From a virus: a stretch of 22,265 bases of DNA. Position 1 is the first letter of the stretch; the number at the start of each line of letters is the position of its first letter. Below, piece by piece: positions 14,475-21,367 of this stretch. The stretch covers positions 1 to 22,265 of IMG/VR virus record IMGVR_UViG_3300044617_001237; one strand, written 5' to 3'. The notes under the pieces were generated by a model, which was not told the DNA's origin, searched no databases, and saw only the letters and a list, made by a program, of their open reading frames with translations. Made by a program: the position numbers and the translations under genes.

Positions 14475-15899
14475 CTAGAGGACCTCGGCGCGCACGTCGC
14501 CGGAGTCGGCCTCGCCGGCCAAGAGCACGCATCCGCGCGAGAGGGCGTGCGCCTTGATCGCGGCGCGGTTCTCGGGGTCGAGCCCTTCCCACGCTTCCTG
14601 CGCGATCACGACGAGCTTGACGCGCCCGTCGATCTGCGGGACGGCATCGAGCGCGATGTCCACGCCGAGCTTCCATCGCTCGCCGCTGGAGAGCTTGCCC
14701 ATGCGCTCGACCTTCGCGCCCTTCGCGTAGACCAGCCGCCCCTCGGCGATCGTGAGGCCCGCCGGCATCGCGCGCGCGAGCATCGACTGGAGGACCTCGT
14801 CGCACTTCTCGGCAGCGTCGCGCAGTCGCTTCGCTTCGAGCGTGGCGGCGTCCTTCGCGGCGGCGTGCTTGTCGGCCTTCTTGCGGGCGGCGACGCGCTG
14901 CGTGAGAGCCTGAGCCCCCTCCAGCGTCGCGCGTGCGGCGTCCACGGCGGCGGCAGCCCCGCGCACCTGCTCCGGCGTCACGGTTTCGGCGGGCAGCGTG
15001 ATGGCGGCCTTCAGGGTGGCGATGGTGCGCTCGTGGTCCAGGGCGCGGACGTGCGCGGCCTTCGCGGTCGCAAGCTCGGCGCGGGCCTCGGCAAGCTGCG
15101 CCTCGAGGTCGGCCACGGCGCGCTCGACCAGCCGCAATGCCGCTTCGACGGTCGCGGACGGCGGGCCGCTGTGCTCAGCCTCGGCCTTCTCGAGCGCCTG
15201 GCGTGCCTGCTCGGCCCGGCTCGCCGCCAGCGCCTCGCCCTTCGCGCGTTCGACCAGCCGGGCGTGTTCGACCGTCGCCGATGCAAGCGCCGACTGCGCG
15301 GCCCCCACGTCAGCCACGTCATCCGGCCCCGCCCCGCCAGACAGCGCCAGAGCCGCGCTAAGCGCGCCGCCTTCGGCTTCGGCCTTGGACTCAAACTCGC
15401 GCGCCGCCGCCTGCAAATCACGGCGCAGGCCCGCGGCGAGGTCGGGCAGCGTCGAAGCGCTCACGGTCTTTGCGCTCGCGGCCCGGTGGTCCACGCCAAC
15501 GGCCTTCGCGAAGGTCGGAAGGTCGCTCGCTGCGCCCACCATGCGGCAGAGAGCCACGATACGCGCGGAGTCGGCGCGTTCGGCGTCCGCGATTTGCGGG
15601 TCCACGAACGTTTCGAGGCTGGTCCCGTCGATGACCGTGGCGAACAGCTCGCCAACGCGCGTCGTGCGCTTGGCCGTCACGGTCAGCTTGACGCCAAAGC
15701 CTTCGACGGTGCCGCGGTCGAGCGGGCGGCGCGGCTCGAGAGCGATGTTCTCGCCGGCCAGCGCGCGCACCGATTCGAGCGCCGTGCTCTTGCCTGCGCC
15801 GTTCGCGCCCTTGAGCACGACGACGCCCCCGCCTTCGGGGATGGGGATGGAAAGGGCGGCCAGCGCGCCGACGTTGTTGATGGTGAGGGATTCGCTCAT
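14475..15899 (-). CDS. SbcC/Rad50-like ATPase with coiled coil
   Basis: This 474-residue protein has Walker A at 31-39 (GANGAGKST) near the N-terminus. A long Ala/Glu-rich coiled coil follows (about 165-370), then the ABC signature LSSGER at 403-408. This is the SMC/Rad50 layout in a small form (SbcC is about 1000 residues). The Walker B strand reads LVVIAQE (429-435), with Ala-Gln where Asp is usual, so hydrolysis may be altered. Phages often pair such ATPases with exonucleases and annealing proteins to process DNA ends. It follows the RecT-position gene by eight bases and is the last gene before a terminator. No SbcD-type nuclease is seen; the YqaJ enzyme may take that part. Confidence 0.78.
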   Translation of the reverse strand: MSESLTINNVGALAALSIPIPEGGGVVVLKGANGAGKSTALESVRALAGENIALEPRRPLDRGTVEGFGVKLTVTAKRTTRVGELFATVIDGTSLETFVDPQIADAERADSARIVALCRMVGAASDLPTFAKAVGVDHRAASAKTVSASTLPDLAAGLRRDLQAAAREFESKAEAEGGALSAALALSGGAGPDDVADVGAAQSALASATVEHARLVERAKGEALAASRAEQARQALEKAEAEHSGPPSATVEAALRLVERAVADLEAQLAEARAELATAKAAHVRALDHERTIATLKAAITLPAETVTPEQVRGAAAAVDAARATLEGAQALTQRVAARKKADKHAAAKDAATLEAKRLRDAAEKCDEVLQSMLARAMPAGLTIAEGRLVYAKGAKVERMGKLSSGERWKLGVDIALDAVPQIDGRVKLVVIAQEAWEGLDPENRAAIKAHALSRGCVLLAGEADSGDVRAEVL

Positions 15900-15907
15900 G
15901 GGTGGTC

Positions 15908-16903
15908 TCAGAACTTGACGGGCGGGAGGGGATTGCCGTTCTCGTCGAGTTCGACGGGCGCGGCGGGAGTTGCGGGCGCGGCCTTGGCGGCCTTCGCGGT
16001 CATGCGGTCGGCGACGGGGGCGGTCTGGCCCTCGGCTTCAACGGTGCGCGGCGACGCTTGATCGTGATTGGCTGCGACTTCCGACCACGTCGTTTCCTTG
16101 TCGCGGATGGCGTTCCACACGGCGCGCAGGTCGGCGATCTCTTCGGGCGTCGCGTCGTCGATCTTGTGGCCTAGATACGCCGCAAGCATGTCTGCGCTCA
16201 CGCCGATCCGCCGGAACGCATCGACCATATTGCGCAGGCTGTCGCGCGGATCCTTCGCGATCTCGCCGCGCTCGGTCGCCTTGCACGCCTCCAGCGCCTC
16301 TTCGAGCAGGTCGCCGGGGACGAGGCGCAGGATGCACGTGCGAAGCGCCTTGCTCACGAGCGCGTTCTGCTTGTCGACGATCTCGTCGTCGGTCGCTTCG
16401 AGCAGGAACGTGTCGTAGCCCTTCGAGTTCTTGCGCGTGCTGATGATCCGGCGGCCGGCCAGCGGGCGCGAGCGCTCGATCGTCTTGGCAATCGTCACGT
16501 CGTAGGGGTAGGTGAGGTTCGCCTCGAGGTCGGTCGCCTCCACGCGCACGATGCGCTGCTCGGGCGAGTCGTAGATCGCGGAGACGTTCGTCGCGATGTT
16601 GCCCAGGGCGCGCGCAAAAGCCTCAGCCATGCGGATTCCCGGCCCGCTGACGGTCGAGTTGCCGACGGGCTTCGCGTACACGGCGGTCTTGGCGAAACCA
16701 GGCCGGCGGCAGTCCGCGAGGATCCGCTCTCGCGATCGCATCAGGTCGCGCGGGCGTTGCATGGCCACGATGAAGCGCGCTTGGACTGCGGCCTTCGCCT
16801 GCTCGGCCAATGCGAGCGCCGACGTTTCGCCGTGGCGCGTGACGCTCGATGCGTCGAAGGCCTGAATGGCGGTTTCGCCCGCCCGCGGTTGCTGTTCGCT
16901 CAC
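15908..16903 (-). CDS. Candidate single-strand annealing protein (RecT-position phage protein)
   Basis: This 331-residue protein has conserved-looking blocks: ALAEQAKAAVQARFIVAMQRPRDL, then CRRPGFAKTAVYAKPVG, GPGIRMAEAFARALGNI, a beta stretch with VRVEATDLEANL, and DEIVDKQNALVSKALRTCILRLVPGD. The Ala/Pro-rich tail (about 285-331) looks disordered. I know similar phage proteins but no firm family name. The gene directly follows a YqaJ-type exonuclease with a GTGA overlap and AAGGAG site, the place usually held by RecT/YqaK-like annealing proteins. An annealing or ssDNA-binding role is therefore inferred from position, size and the acidic tail. Alternatives are a replication accessory or recombination mediator. 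Confidence 0.55.
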   Translation of the reverse strand: MSEQQPRAGETAIQAFDASSVTRHGETSALALAEQAKAAVQARFIVAMQRPRDLMRSRERILADCRRPGFAKTAVYAKPVGNSTVSGPGIRMAEAFARALGNIATNVSAIYDSPEQRIVRVEATDLEANLTYPYDVTIAKTIERSRPLAGRRIISTRKNSKGYDTFLLEATDDEIVDKQNALVSKALRTCILRLVPGDLLEEALEACKATERGEIAKDPRDSLRNMVDAFRRIGVSADMLAAYLGHKIDDATPEEIADLRAVWNAIRDKETTWSEVAANHDQASPRTVEAEGQTAPVADRMTAKAAKAAPATPAAPVELDENGNPLPPVKF

Positions 16904-17925
16904 TTGCCGTTCTCCTTGAATGTCAGTTGGGGGTAGGTCGTCGGTTCAACGGTGTAGCCCTTGCGGACCACGGTCTTGCGCACGTACTCGCCCGATCCAT
17001 CGGGCAAGCTGCCGTAGGTCGCGCCGTCGAGAAGCGCCTCGATGCGCGTCGCGGCCTGCTCTTCGAGCGTCTTCAGGTCCTCGGCGGCCTTCTCCAGCTT
17101 GAGCCGCTCCTTGCGCCAGTCCTGCAACTCGGCGTGAATCGTCAGCGCGTCGTTGGGAAGCACGATCGTTCGCCCGCTGTCGTCGGGGTGCAGGGCCGAG
17201 CGGACCTTGCGCGCGTCGCCGGCCGCTGCCGAGTCCCAGTCGGGTTCCACGCCTTCGCGCAGGCATCGCGCGAACGAGCCTTCGAGCGCCACGATCGAGT
17301 GAATGGGGATGCTCGGCGCGTGGGCGCTCTCGATCACCATGCGCAGCGCGTCCATGCCGATCACGGCCCCGAGACACGCGCTTTCGACGCCTGTGACGGC
17401 GAGGGAGTGCAACACCTGGAAGCGGTAGATGGTGGGGGCCATGCCGCTCTCGTCGCCGCCCCAGTCGCGCGCCGCGTTCATGCCGACAGTCTTGATCTCG
17501 ACCACTTCGAGCGTGCCGTCGGGGCGCTCGGCGAGCCCGTCCAACGTCGCAGTCATCCACGGCCACTTCGTCGAACGCACGAACGGTTGCCAGCGACCGC
17601 GCTCGTGGACCCAGCCTTCGACCTTGCACGCGCCAAGGGCCTCCAGCCGTTGCTCGAACGCCGCGCGGTCCTCGGGCGTCGCCGTGGGCAGCAAGCGGTA
17701 GCCGGTGGCGTGCACGTACTCTTCGAGGCCGAACGCTTCGAGGGCCAGTCCGCGGCGTGTGGCGAACGTGGAGACGTGCTCGCGCTCCTGCTTGCCCAGC
17801 TTTTCGGCCCACAGTCGCAGCGCCGAGCAGTAGCGCGACTCGCCACACGCTGCCGCCGCTTCGCTCGCGCCGATCGAGCCGGTGCGCAAGGCGAGCCATT
17901 GGTCGCGGTTCAACTCAGCGCGCAC
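16900..17925 (-). CDS. YqaJ-type viral recombinase (lambda-exonuclease-like nuclease)
   Basis: This 341-residue enzyme belongs to the PD-(D/E)XK fold used by lambda Exo and RecE. Seen: RTGSIGASEAAAACG (14-28, the Gly-x-Ser box), RRGLALE with Glu63, TATLDGL with Asp129, VVEIK with Glu143 and Lys145, and a Gln-x-x-His stretch (QVLHSLAVTG). It should resect double-strand ends 5' to 3' and hand the strand to an annealing protein, fitting the next gene. The C-terminal ~110 residues, partly coiled coil, extend beyond the nuclease core. I chose GTG 17925 (11-base overlap, AAAGG nine bases before); a TTG at 17979 in the same frame lacks a ribosome site and would overlap the upstream gene by 65 bases. 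Confidence 0.85.
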   Translation of the reverse strand: MRAELNRDQWLALRTGSIGASEAAAACGESRYCSALRLWAEKLGKQEREHVSTFATRRGLALEAFGLEEYVHATGYRLLPTATPEDRAAFEQRLEALGACKVEGWVHERGRWQPFVRSTKWPWMTATLDGLAERPDGTLEVVEIKTVGMNAARDWGGDESGMAPTIYRFQVLHSLAVTGVESACLGAVIGMDALRMVIESAHAPSIPIHSIVALEGSFARCLREGVEPDWDSAAAGDARKVRSALHPDDSGRTIVLPNDALTIHAELQDWRKERLKLEKAAEDLKTLEEQAATRIEALLDGATYGSLPDGSGEYVRKTVVRKGYTVEPTTYPQLTFKENGK

Positions 17926-18190
17926 GGGCAGCCGCCTTTCGCCGTTGGTCAAGCGCGAGACTCCACACACGACGGTCAACGGTCGTGCCGAAGAGGCGGT
18001 CGAGCTTGTCGCACACGAGCTCGCCGGGGATCTTGCCGCGGTAGTCGGCGAGCAGGTTGTTGAGCGACGCGATGCCGATGCCGGCGCGAACGCACGCCTC
18101 TTCGCGGCGCAGCTTGAGGCGTTTCAACTCGTCGGCGACGTGGCGGGCCAGTGCGGACTTGGGGCGTTTCGTGGTCTTGCGTTTCGTCAT
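17915..18190 (-). CDS. Small basic HTH-like DNA-binding protein
   Basis: This 91-residue protein is Lys/Arg-rich at both ends. The middle (about 14-68) reads like a Cro/C1-type helix-turn-helix: RHVADELKRLKLRREEACVRAGIGIASLNNLLADYRGKI is split as helix, turn with Ala-Gly-Ile, recognition helix SLNNLLA, then a helix ending LFGTT. It may regulate the leftward genes or bind the boundary motif, but its place inside the operon before the exonuclease is also compatible with an accessory recombination role. ATG at 18190 overlaps the upstream stop (ATGA). Confidence 0.6.
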   Translation of the reverse strand: MTKRKTTKRPKSALARHVADELKRLKLRREEACVRAGIGIASLNNLLADYRGKIPGELVCDKLDRLFGTTVDRRVWSLALDQRRKAAARAR

Positions 18191-18309
18191 GCGATCACCA
18201 GGGGCAACACGTAGAAGAGAAGGACGCCCAGCGCGAGGAACACCCCGACGCCAAGCCAGAAGTCCGCGAGGCTCTCGCCTTCGCAGTCGTAGTCGTCGCG
18301 GTTGGTCAC
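18187..18309 (-). CDS. 40-residue single-span membrane protein
   Basis: This peptide has an acidic N-terminus (MTNRDDYDCEGESLADF) and one membrane helix (about 19-38, LGVGVFLALGVLLFYVLPLV). Small spans like this are common in phage early operons and usually lack known roles. GTG at 18309 overlaps the upstream stop and its own stop overlaps the HTH gene start, so both ends are fixed by 4-base overlaps; the longer open frame has an unlikely Arg-rich extension. Confidence 0.55.
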   Translation of the reverse strand: MTNRDDYDCEGESLADFWLGVGVFLALGVLLFYVLPLVIA

Positions 18310-18611
18310 GGGTTCACCTCGCCGCGTGCGCGCGCCAGTGCAGCGCGAGCCAAGTCGATGCCCATAATTCCGCACGACTCGCCGGGACAAGTCGCATCGT
18401 GAGACTCCACGATCATGCGCAGGGCCGAGTACAGCGCGGGCGCGGATGCAATCAGCGCACCGTTAGCGCGATACTCCACGCGCTTTTCGGCTGTGACCCC
18501 AGGTCCGCAGAGTTCCGCGATGATGACGCGATCCCGTGCATTGGCATCGTCCGTGTAGATCGAAAGATCGTTGTACCGCCACGGCCCCGGCGTGAACTTC
18601 GGCGCGCTCAC
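18306..18611 (-). CDS. Conserved phage protein of the FTPGPW type
   Basis: This 101-residue protein begins MSAPKFTPGPWRYND and later has YRANGALIASAPALYSALRMIVE. Both blocks are hallmarks of a widespread small phage/prophage family of unknown role found in early operons. The region between is a small beta sheet (SIYTDDANARDRVIIAEL). A late pair of Cys (CPGESCG) is present. GTG at 18611 overlaps the upstream stop. I can place the family but know no activity. Confidence 0.65.
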   Translation of the reverse strand: MSAPKFTPGPWRYNDLSIYTDDANARDRVIIAELCGPGVTAEKRVEYRANGALIASAPALYSALRMIVESHDATCPGESCGIMGIDLARAALARARGEVNP

Positions 18612-18874
18612 GGCATCGCCTCCACCGCGCCATCAACCTCGGCGCGCGCGAGCAAGTCCTCAAGCCGCGGAGGATGGCCCCCGCGATCCATGCGCAGTCC
18701 CGCGCGGTCCTCGTAGCGCCTCAGTGCGTCGCGGCGATTGCGTGCAACGGCGATCACGCGCGCGATCAGGTCGGCCTCCAGCGGGCTTTCAAGGTGGCGT
18801 TCGAGGGCGTCGAGCATCAGGTCGGCGCTGTCCTCGAAGGCGATTCGTAGGTCGGCGTGGAGTGTGTGTCGCAT
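18608..18874 (-). CDS. Small helical protein, unrecognised
   Basis: This 88-residue protein (MRHTLHADLRIAFEDSADLMLDALERHLESP...) is predicted helical from its composition, with an acidic first half and a basic second half (ARNRRDALRRYEDRAGLRMDR). ATG at 18874 has AAAGGA eight bases before it and lies two bases after the upstream stop; the longer frame is less likely. It ends in a GTGA overlap. Confidence 0.55.
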   Translation of the reverse strand: MRHTLHADLRIAFEDSADLMLDALERHLESPLEADLIARVIAVARNRRDALRRYEDRAGLRMDRGGHPPRLEDLLARAEVDGAVEAMP

Positions 18875-18876
18875 GG

Positions 18877-19293
18877 TCAAGATCCTTTCTGCGCGTTGAT
18901 CGCCGCGCGTGCGTTTTCGAGACGTTCGAGGCGCGCGAGGTAGTGGCGGCGCGTCTCCATCCACTCGGCGAGCGACCGATTGAACCTCTCCGAGTCGATC
19001 GCGGCGCCGAGCAGTCTTTGCGCCATTTCCTCGTGAGGGTCAATCGCCAGCGATGCGCGCGCGGCGTCGCCAGTCGCAAGCAGCGCCACGGCATCGCGCA
19101 GAGAGTTCGACGCCTCGCGGTAGGTCGTGGCGACTTCGAGAAGCGCGTCTTTCGCGGCGACGAGTTCGTGGTGGAGGTGGGCTGAGTTCATGGCGTGGGC
19201 TTTGGTGTCCTGAAAATCCTGGGGGAACGCGAGTCGCATCAGCGCGTCGCGAAAGCTGCGGTCCGTAGTTCCGTCCCGGACGTGGCGCTTCAC
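18877..19293 (-). CDS. Helical protein, unrecognised
   Basis: This 138-residue protein begins MKRHVRDGTTDRSFRDALMRL and continues as long amphipathic helices (LHHELVAAKDALLEVATTYREASNSLRDAVALLA, then RSLAEWMETRRHYLARLERLENA). GTG at 19293 overlaps the upstream stop (GTGA). An internal ATG at the MNSAHLHHE position is an alternative start that would drop about 34 residues. No function is visible. Confidence 0.55.
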   Translation of the reverse strand: MKRHVRDGTTDRSFRDALMRLAFPQDFQDTKAHAMNSAHLHHELVAAKDALLEVATTYREASNSLRDAVALLATGDAARASLAIDPHEEMAQRLLGAAIDSERFNRSLAEWMETRRHYLARLERLENARAAINAQKGS

Positions 19294-19727
19294 GGCAGCA
19301 CCTTCGCCTTGATCGCGGCGCCGGCCTCGCGTTCGACGGTCTCGATGATCGCGACCTCTTCGCGCAGTCGCACGGCGCGGGCTCTCATCGTGTTGATCTT
19401 GTCCCACATGATCGCCGACGCCTTGACTCGCATGTTGACCGGCAGCTTGTCGAGGATGGTGGAGCACGCATCGGCAAGCCCCAGCGCGGTGGCAAGCGGG
19501 TCAGTCTTCAACGGTAGCGGCAAGTACCAATCGAAGGTGATGCCGCACGGATGGCTGGCCCAAAACTCAATCTGCCCGGCGACGTTGGCCGTGACCTCGT
19601 CGACGTGGCCCCACGGAAGGTCACCGCACGAAGCGTTGAGGGTGACGCTTTGCACGCCAAGCTCGCGCAGATGCGCGATCCGTCGGACGTGCCACTCAAA
19701 CGAGTTCGAAGAGTGGAAGTCGCTCAC
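19290..19727 (-). CDS. Unrecognised alpha/beta protein with basic C-terminal helix
   Basis: This 145-residue protein begins MSDFHSSNSFEWHVRRIAHL. The middle has a beta-type stretch (VQSVTLNASCGDLPWGHVDEVTANVAGQIEFWASHPCGITFDWYLPL, with two Cys), and the C-terminal half is helical and basic. I do not recognise it. GTG at 19727, again in the form GTGAGCGA, overlaps the upstream stop. The beta part could be a small ligand- or DNA-binding fold, but nothing points to one. Confidence 0.55.
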   Translation of the reverse strand: MSDFHSSNSFEWHVRRIAHLRELGVQSVTLNASCGDLPWGHVDEVTANVAGQIEFWASHPCGITFDWYLPLPLKTDPLATALGLADACSTILDKLPVNMRVKASAIMWDKINTMRARAVRLREEVAIIETVEREAGAAIKAKVLP

Positions 19728-19891
19728 GCCGCACCGCCTTCGACGTAGCACACGCGCCCCTCGCACTTGAACGCGCCAGCGCCGCCGTCGATCTCTGCCG
19801 CCGTGATGCTCGCGAGTAGCTCGCGTTCGGTCGCCGGGCGAATCGCGTCGCCGGTCGAGTAGTCGCGCAGGGTGCCGTAGTCGGGGGTCAT
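19724..19891 (-). CDS. 55-residue protein with C-terminal GRVCYVEGG motif
   Basis: This short protein (MTPDYGTLRDYSTGDAIRPATERELLASITAAEIDGG..., ending EGRVCYVEGGAA) has the N-terminal form of small phage proteins in which a Thr-Gly-Asp...Arg-Pro-Ala-Thr segment precedes a helix. Its last residues resemble the C-terminus of the first gene of this unit (GRIVYVDGG). ATG at 19891 overlaps the upstream stop and its stop overlaps the next GTG. Function unknown. Confidence 0.55.
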   Translation of the reverse strand: MTPDYGTLRDYSTGDAIRPATERELLASITAAEIDGGAGAFKCEGRVCYVEGGAA

Positions 19892-20217
19892 GATCCGCTC
19901 TCCTCTTTGGCCTTCGCGAGGAACTCGTCGACGTAGTTCGTGGCGCCGCGGATCGTCAGTTCGTAGCCGTACTGGCTGCCCCAGTCGCACGATTCGCATC
20001 CGCCCTCCGAGCGCCTGTCTACGTCGATGTTGCGCGTGCCGAACAGGTCGCACAGCGCCATGAGTCGCTCGGCCGTCAGCGGCGGGGCGTCGTACATCCG
20101 ATAGCACGTGAGCGTCAGCTCGGCGCGGTCCGCACCGGAGAACTCGAACTTCACGTCGCACCACGCATCGGGCTCGCTCCAGATCGCGTCCAGCTTGCTT
20201 TTGAGTGTGTCGCTCAC
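19888..20217 (-). CDS. Unrecognised protein with CESCDWG motif
   Basis: This 109-residue acidic protein begins MSDTLKSKLDAIWSEPDAWCDVKFEFS and alternates strands and helices (ELTLTCYRMYDAPPLTAERLMALCDLFGT, then GCESCDWGSQYGYELTIRG). Phage proteins with a C-x-x-C-D-W-G stretch next to a beta strand are common in early regions and have no known role. GTG at 20217 (GTGAGCGA form) overlaps the upstream stop; ATGA overlap at the other end. Confidence 0.55.
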   Translation of the reverse strand: MSDTLKSKLDAIWSEPDAWCDVKFEFSGADRAELTLTCYRMYDAPPLTAERLMALCDLFGTRNIDVDRRSEGGCESCDWGSQYGYELTIRGATNYVDEFLAKAKEESGS

Positions 20218-20420
20218 GCTTGCACCGCCTTTGCCATCGCCGCATTACGCGCGTCGATCTCGCGTTGCTCGCGGTCCAAGCGCGCAGCTTCCTTCTCGGC
20301 CTCGCGCATGTTCGGCACGTAGCTCTTGAGCACGGCGCCGTCGGCGTGGTGGATGGCGTACGCGCCGCGAGCGTGGCGGCGGATGAAGACAAGGCCGCGG
20401 GGTAAGTCGGAGTGGTTCAC
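20214..20420 (-). CDS. 68-residue small protein, unrecognised
   Basis: This protein (MNHSDLPRGLVFIRRHARGAYAIHHADGAVLKSYV...) has a short beta-type first half and a charged helix rich in Arg, Glu and Ala (REAEKEAARLDREQREIDARNAAMAKAVQA). GTG at 20420 overlaps the upstream stop. It may be a small nucleic-acid-associated protein, but no family is recognised. Confidence 0.5.
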   Translation of the reverse strand: MNHSDLPRGLVFIRRHARGAYAIHHADGAVLKSYVPNMREAEKEAARLDREQREIDARNAAMAKAVQA

Positions 20421-20638
20421 GCGATCACCGCCTTTGCGCTCACTCCGCCGTCGACGTAGACGATGCGCCCGTCGTCGCGGACGATGTAGCGATCCGAGTA
20501 GCCACCCTGCGCGCGACAGCCGCGAGCGTCGCGCGCCAAGCAACGCTGAGCGGCTCCGATGCTCCGATGGTCGTGGCCGCAGCAGCCGCGGACGGAGCCG
20601 ATGGTGGTATAGGTGTGATGGGCGATGGCGTGCGTCAT
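20417..20638 (-). CDS. Small Cys/His protein, first gene of the middle leftward unit
   Basis: This 73-residue protein has TIGSVRGCCGHDHRSIGAAQRCLARDARGC, then GGYSDRYIV and DGRIVYVDGG. The Cys-Gly-His-x-His-Arg...Ala...Cys layout is shared by small phage proteins that probably bind zinc. It is the first gene after the 150-base gap with a promoter at about 20708-20736, so it leads a unit of 13 genes ending at the terminator near 14400. The ribosome site is weak. Its role is unknown; a regulatory one is a guess from position. Confidence 0.6.
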   Translation of the reverse strand: MTHAIAHHTYTTIGSVRGCCGHDHRSIGAAQRCLARDARGCRAQGGYSDRYIVRDDGRIVYVDGGVSAKAVIA

Positions 20639-20707
20639 GGCTTGCGTCTTTCGTGTGTCGCGCCGTCCGGCCCCGGTCGCTCGTCGGGGCGTCGCGGCGA
20701 TGGAGGT

Positions 20708-20736
20708 ACTATCGACGCTCTAGTGCTGACGGTCAA
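20708..20736 (-). promoter_or_regulatory. Leftward sigma-70-like promoter
   Basis: On the minus strand, TTGACC (20736-20731) is followed after exactly 17 bases by GATAGT (20713-20708), matching 5 of 6 and 4 of 6 consensus bases. It lies in the only sizeable gap of this arm, about 70 bases before the ATG at 20638. The -35 box is part of the boundary motif. The gap (20639-20788) otherwise holds only the repeats listed separately. Confidence 0.55.
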
Positions 20737-20752
20737 CGCTAAAGCGTAGAAA
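20732..20752 (-). promoter_or_regulatory. Boundary motif copy B, with embedded palindrome
   Basis: This is the second copy of the motif at 14380-14400 (two mismatches in 21). Its centre is a dyad ACGCT-AA-AGCGT (20736-20747) that touches the -35 box, as an operator would. The dyad is incomplete in copy A. Confidence 0.5.
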
Positions 20753-20762
20753 TAGAGCGTAG
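20743..20762. repeat. Direct repeat AGCGTAG, 13-base period
   Basis: AGCGTAG occurs at 20743-20749 and 20756-20762, six bases apart, just upstream (on the minus strand) of the promoter and partly in the boundary motif. It may be a paired regulator site; seven bases is short in this GC-rich sequence, so chance cannot be excluded. Confidence 0.35.
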
Positions 20763-20788
20763 CGACGTAAACCCTTGCGCGGGGCCAG

Positions 20789-21367
20789 CTAATCCCACCC
20801 GCCGCTGTTCCGCTCGGACCCGGTCTCGTCGCCGTCGAAGAGGACTTCGCCCCTCGCGAGCGTCGGGAGAGTCTCGGCCTCGGTCTCTGGAGCGCCGGGC
20901 AGCGGGCCGGGTGGCGTCACGGGGCGCTTGGCCAGCAAGTCGAGGACGGCGGCGTTCCATGCGCTCGCTCGCTCGGGGCTCGCCGGCTGAGCTTCGGGCC
21001 ACAGTCGCGAGGGGCGCGGCGGAAGGGGGGCGGCCGCGCGCATCGACTTCTCGGGCTCGATCCACGTGCGCAACCACGTCTCGCACGTCTCGGGCGGGCG
21101 GTCCGAGCTGACGCGCGACGATGACAGCGCTGACGCACGGCACGCGAGCACGTGATCCAGCGTCCAGCCGTGGACCCGCAAGTCACGCTCGCACGCACGG
21201 CGCTCCACGTCGCCAGCGGTGCCGAGGATGAGCCTGCCGTTGCCCGAGAGCCAGTAGTGGATTCGGTCGACGATGAGCCACTCCTCGCAAGCGGCCGTCC
21301 ACCATCGGCGGCGACTCTCGGCGTCCGTGCGCGAGTTGTAAAACAGGGATCCGGCGGGGGCGGTCAT
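20789..21367 (-). CDS. Unrecognised protein with Pro-rich acidic C-terminal half
   Basis: This 192-residue protein has an N-terminal half of about 90 residues with Trp-rich helices (RRRWWTAACEEWLIVDRIHYWLSGNG, ERDLRVHGWTLDHVLACRASAL). The C-terminal half is Pro/Ala-rich, probably disordered, and ends acidic (LFDGDETGSERNSGGWD). An acidic flexible tail is typical of proteins that meet ssDNA-binding or replication partners, so a replication accessory role is possible but unproven. The start at 21367 overlaps the upstream stop (ATGA). It is the last gene of the first leftward unit. Confidence 0.55.
   Translation of the reverse strand: MTAPAGSLFYNSRTDAESRRRWWTAACEEWLIVDRIHYWLSGNGRLILGTAGDVERRACERDLRVHGWTLDHVLACRASALSSSRVSSDRPPETCETWLRTWIEPEKSMRAAAPLPPRPSRLWPEAQPASPERASAWNAAVLDLLAKRPVTPPGPLPGAPETEAETLPTLARGEVLFDGDETGSERNSGGWD

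Noticed and set aside
14547-16061. 504-codon plus-strand open frame
   Set aside because: Antisense to the SbcC-like ATPase, whose Walker A and signature motifs are clear; the long frame follows from high third-position GC.
17926-17979. TTG start 18 codons earlier for the YqaJ nuclease
   Set aside because: No ribosome site and a 65-base overlap with the HTH gene; GTG 17925 has AAAGG and an 11-base overlap. It remains an alternative.
16849-18063. 404-codon plus-strand open frame
   Set aside because: Antisense to the YqaJ nuclease with its complete catalytic motif set; no recognisable domain.
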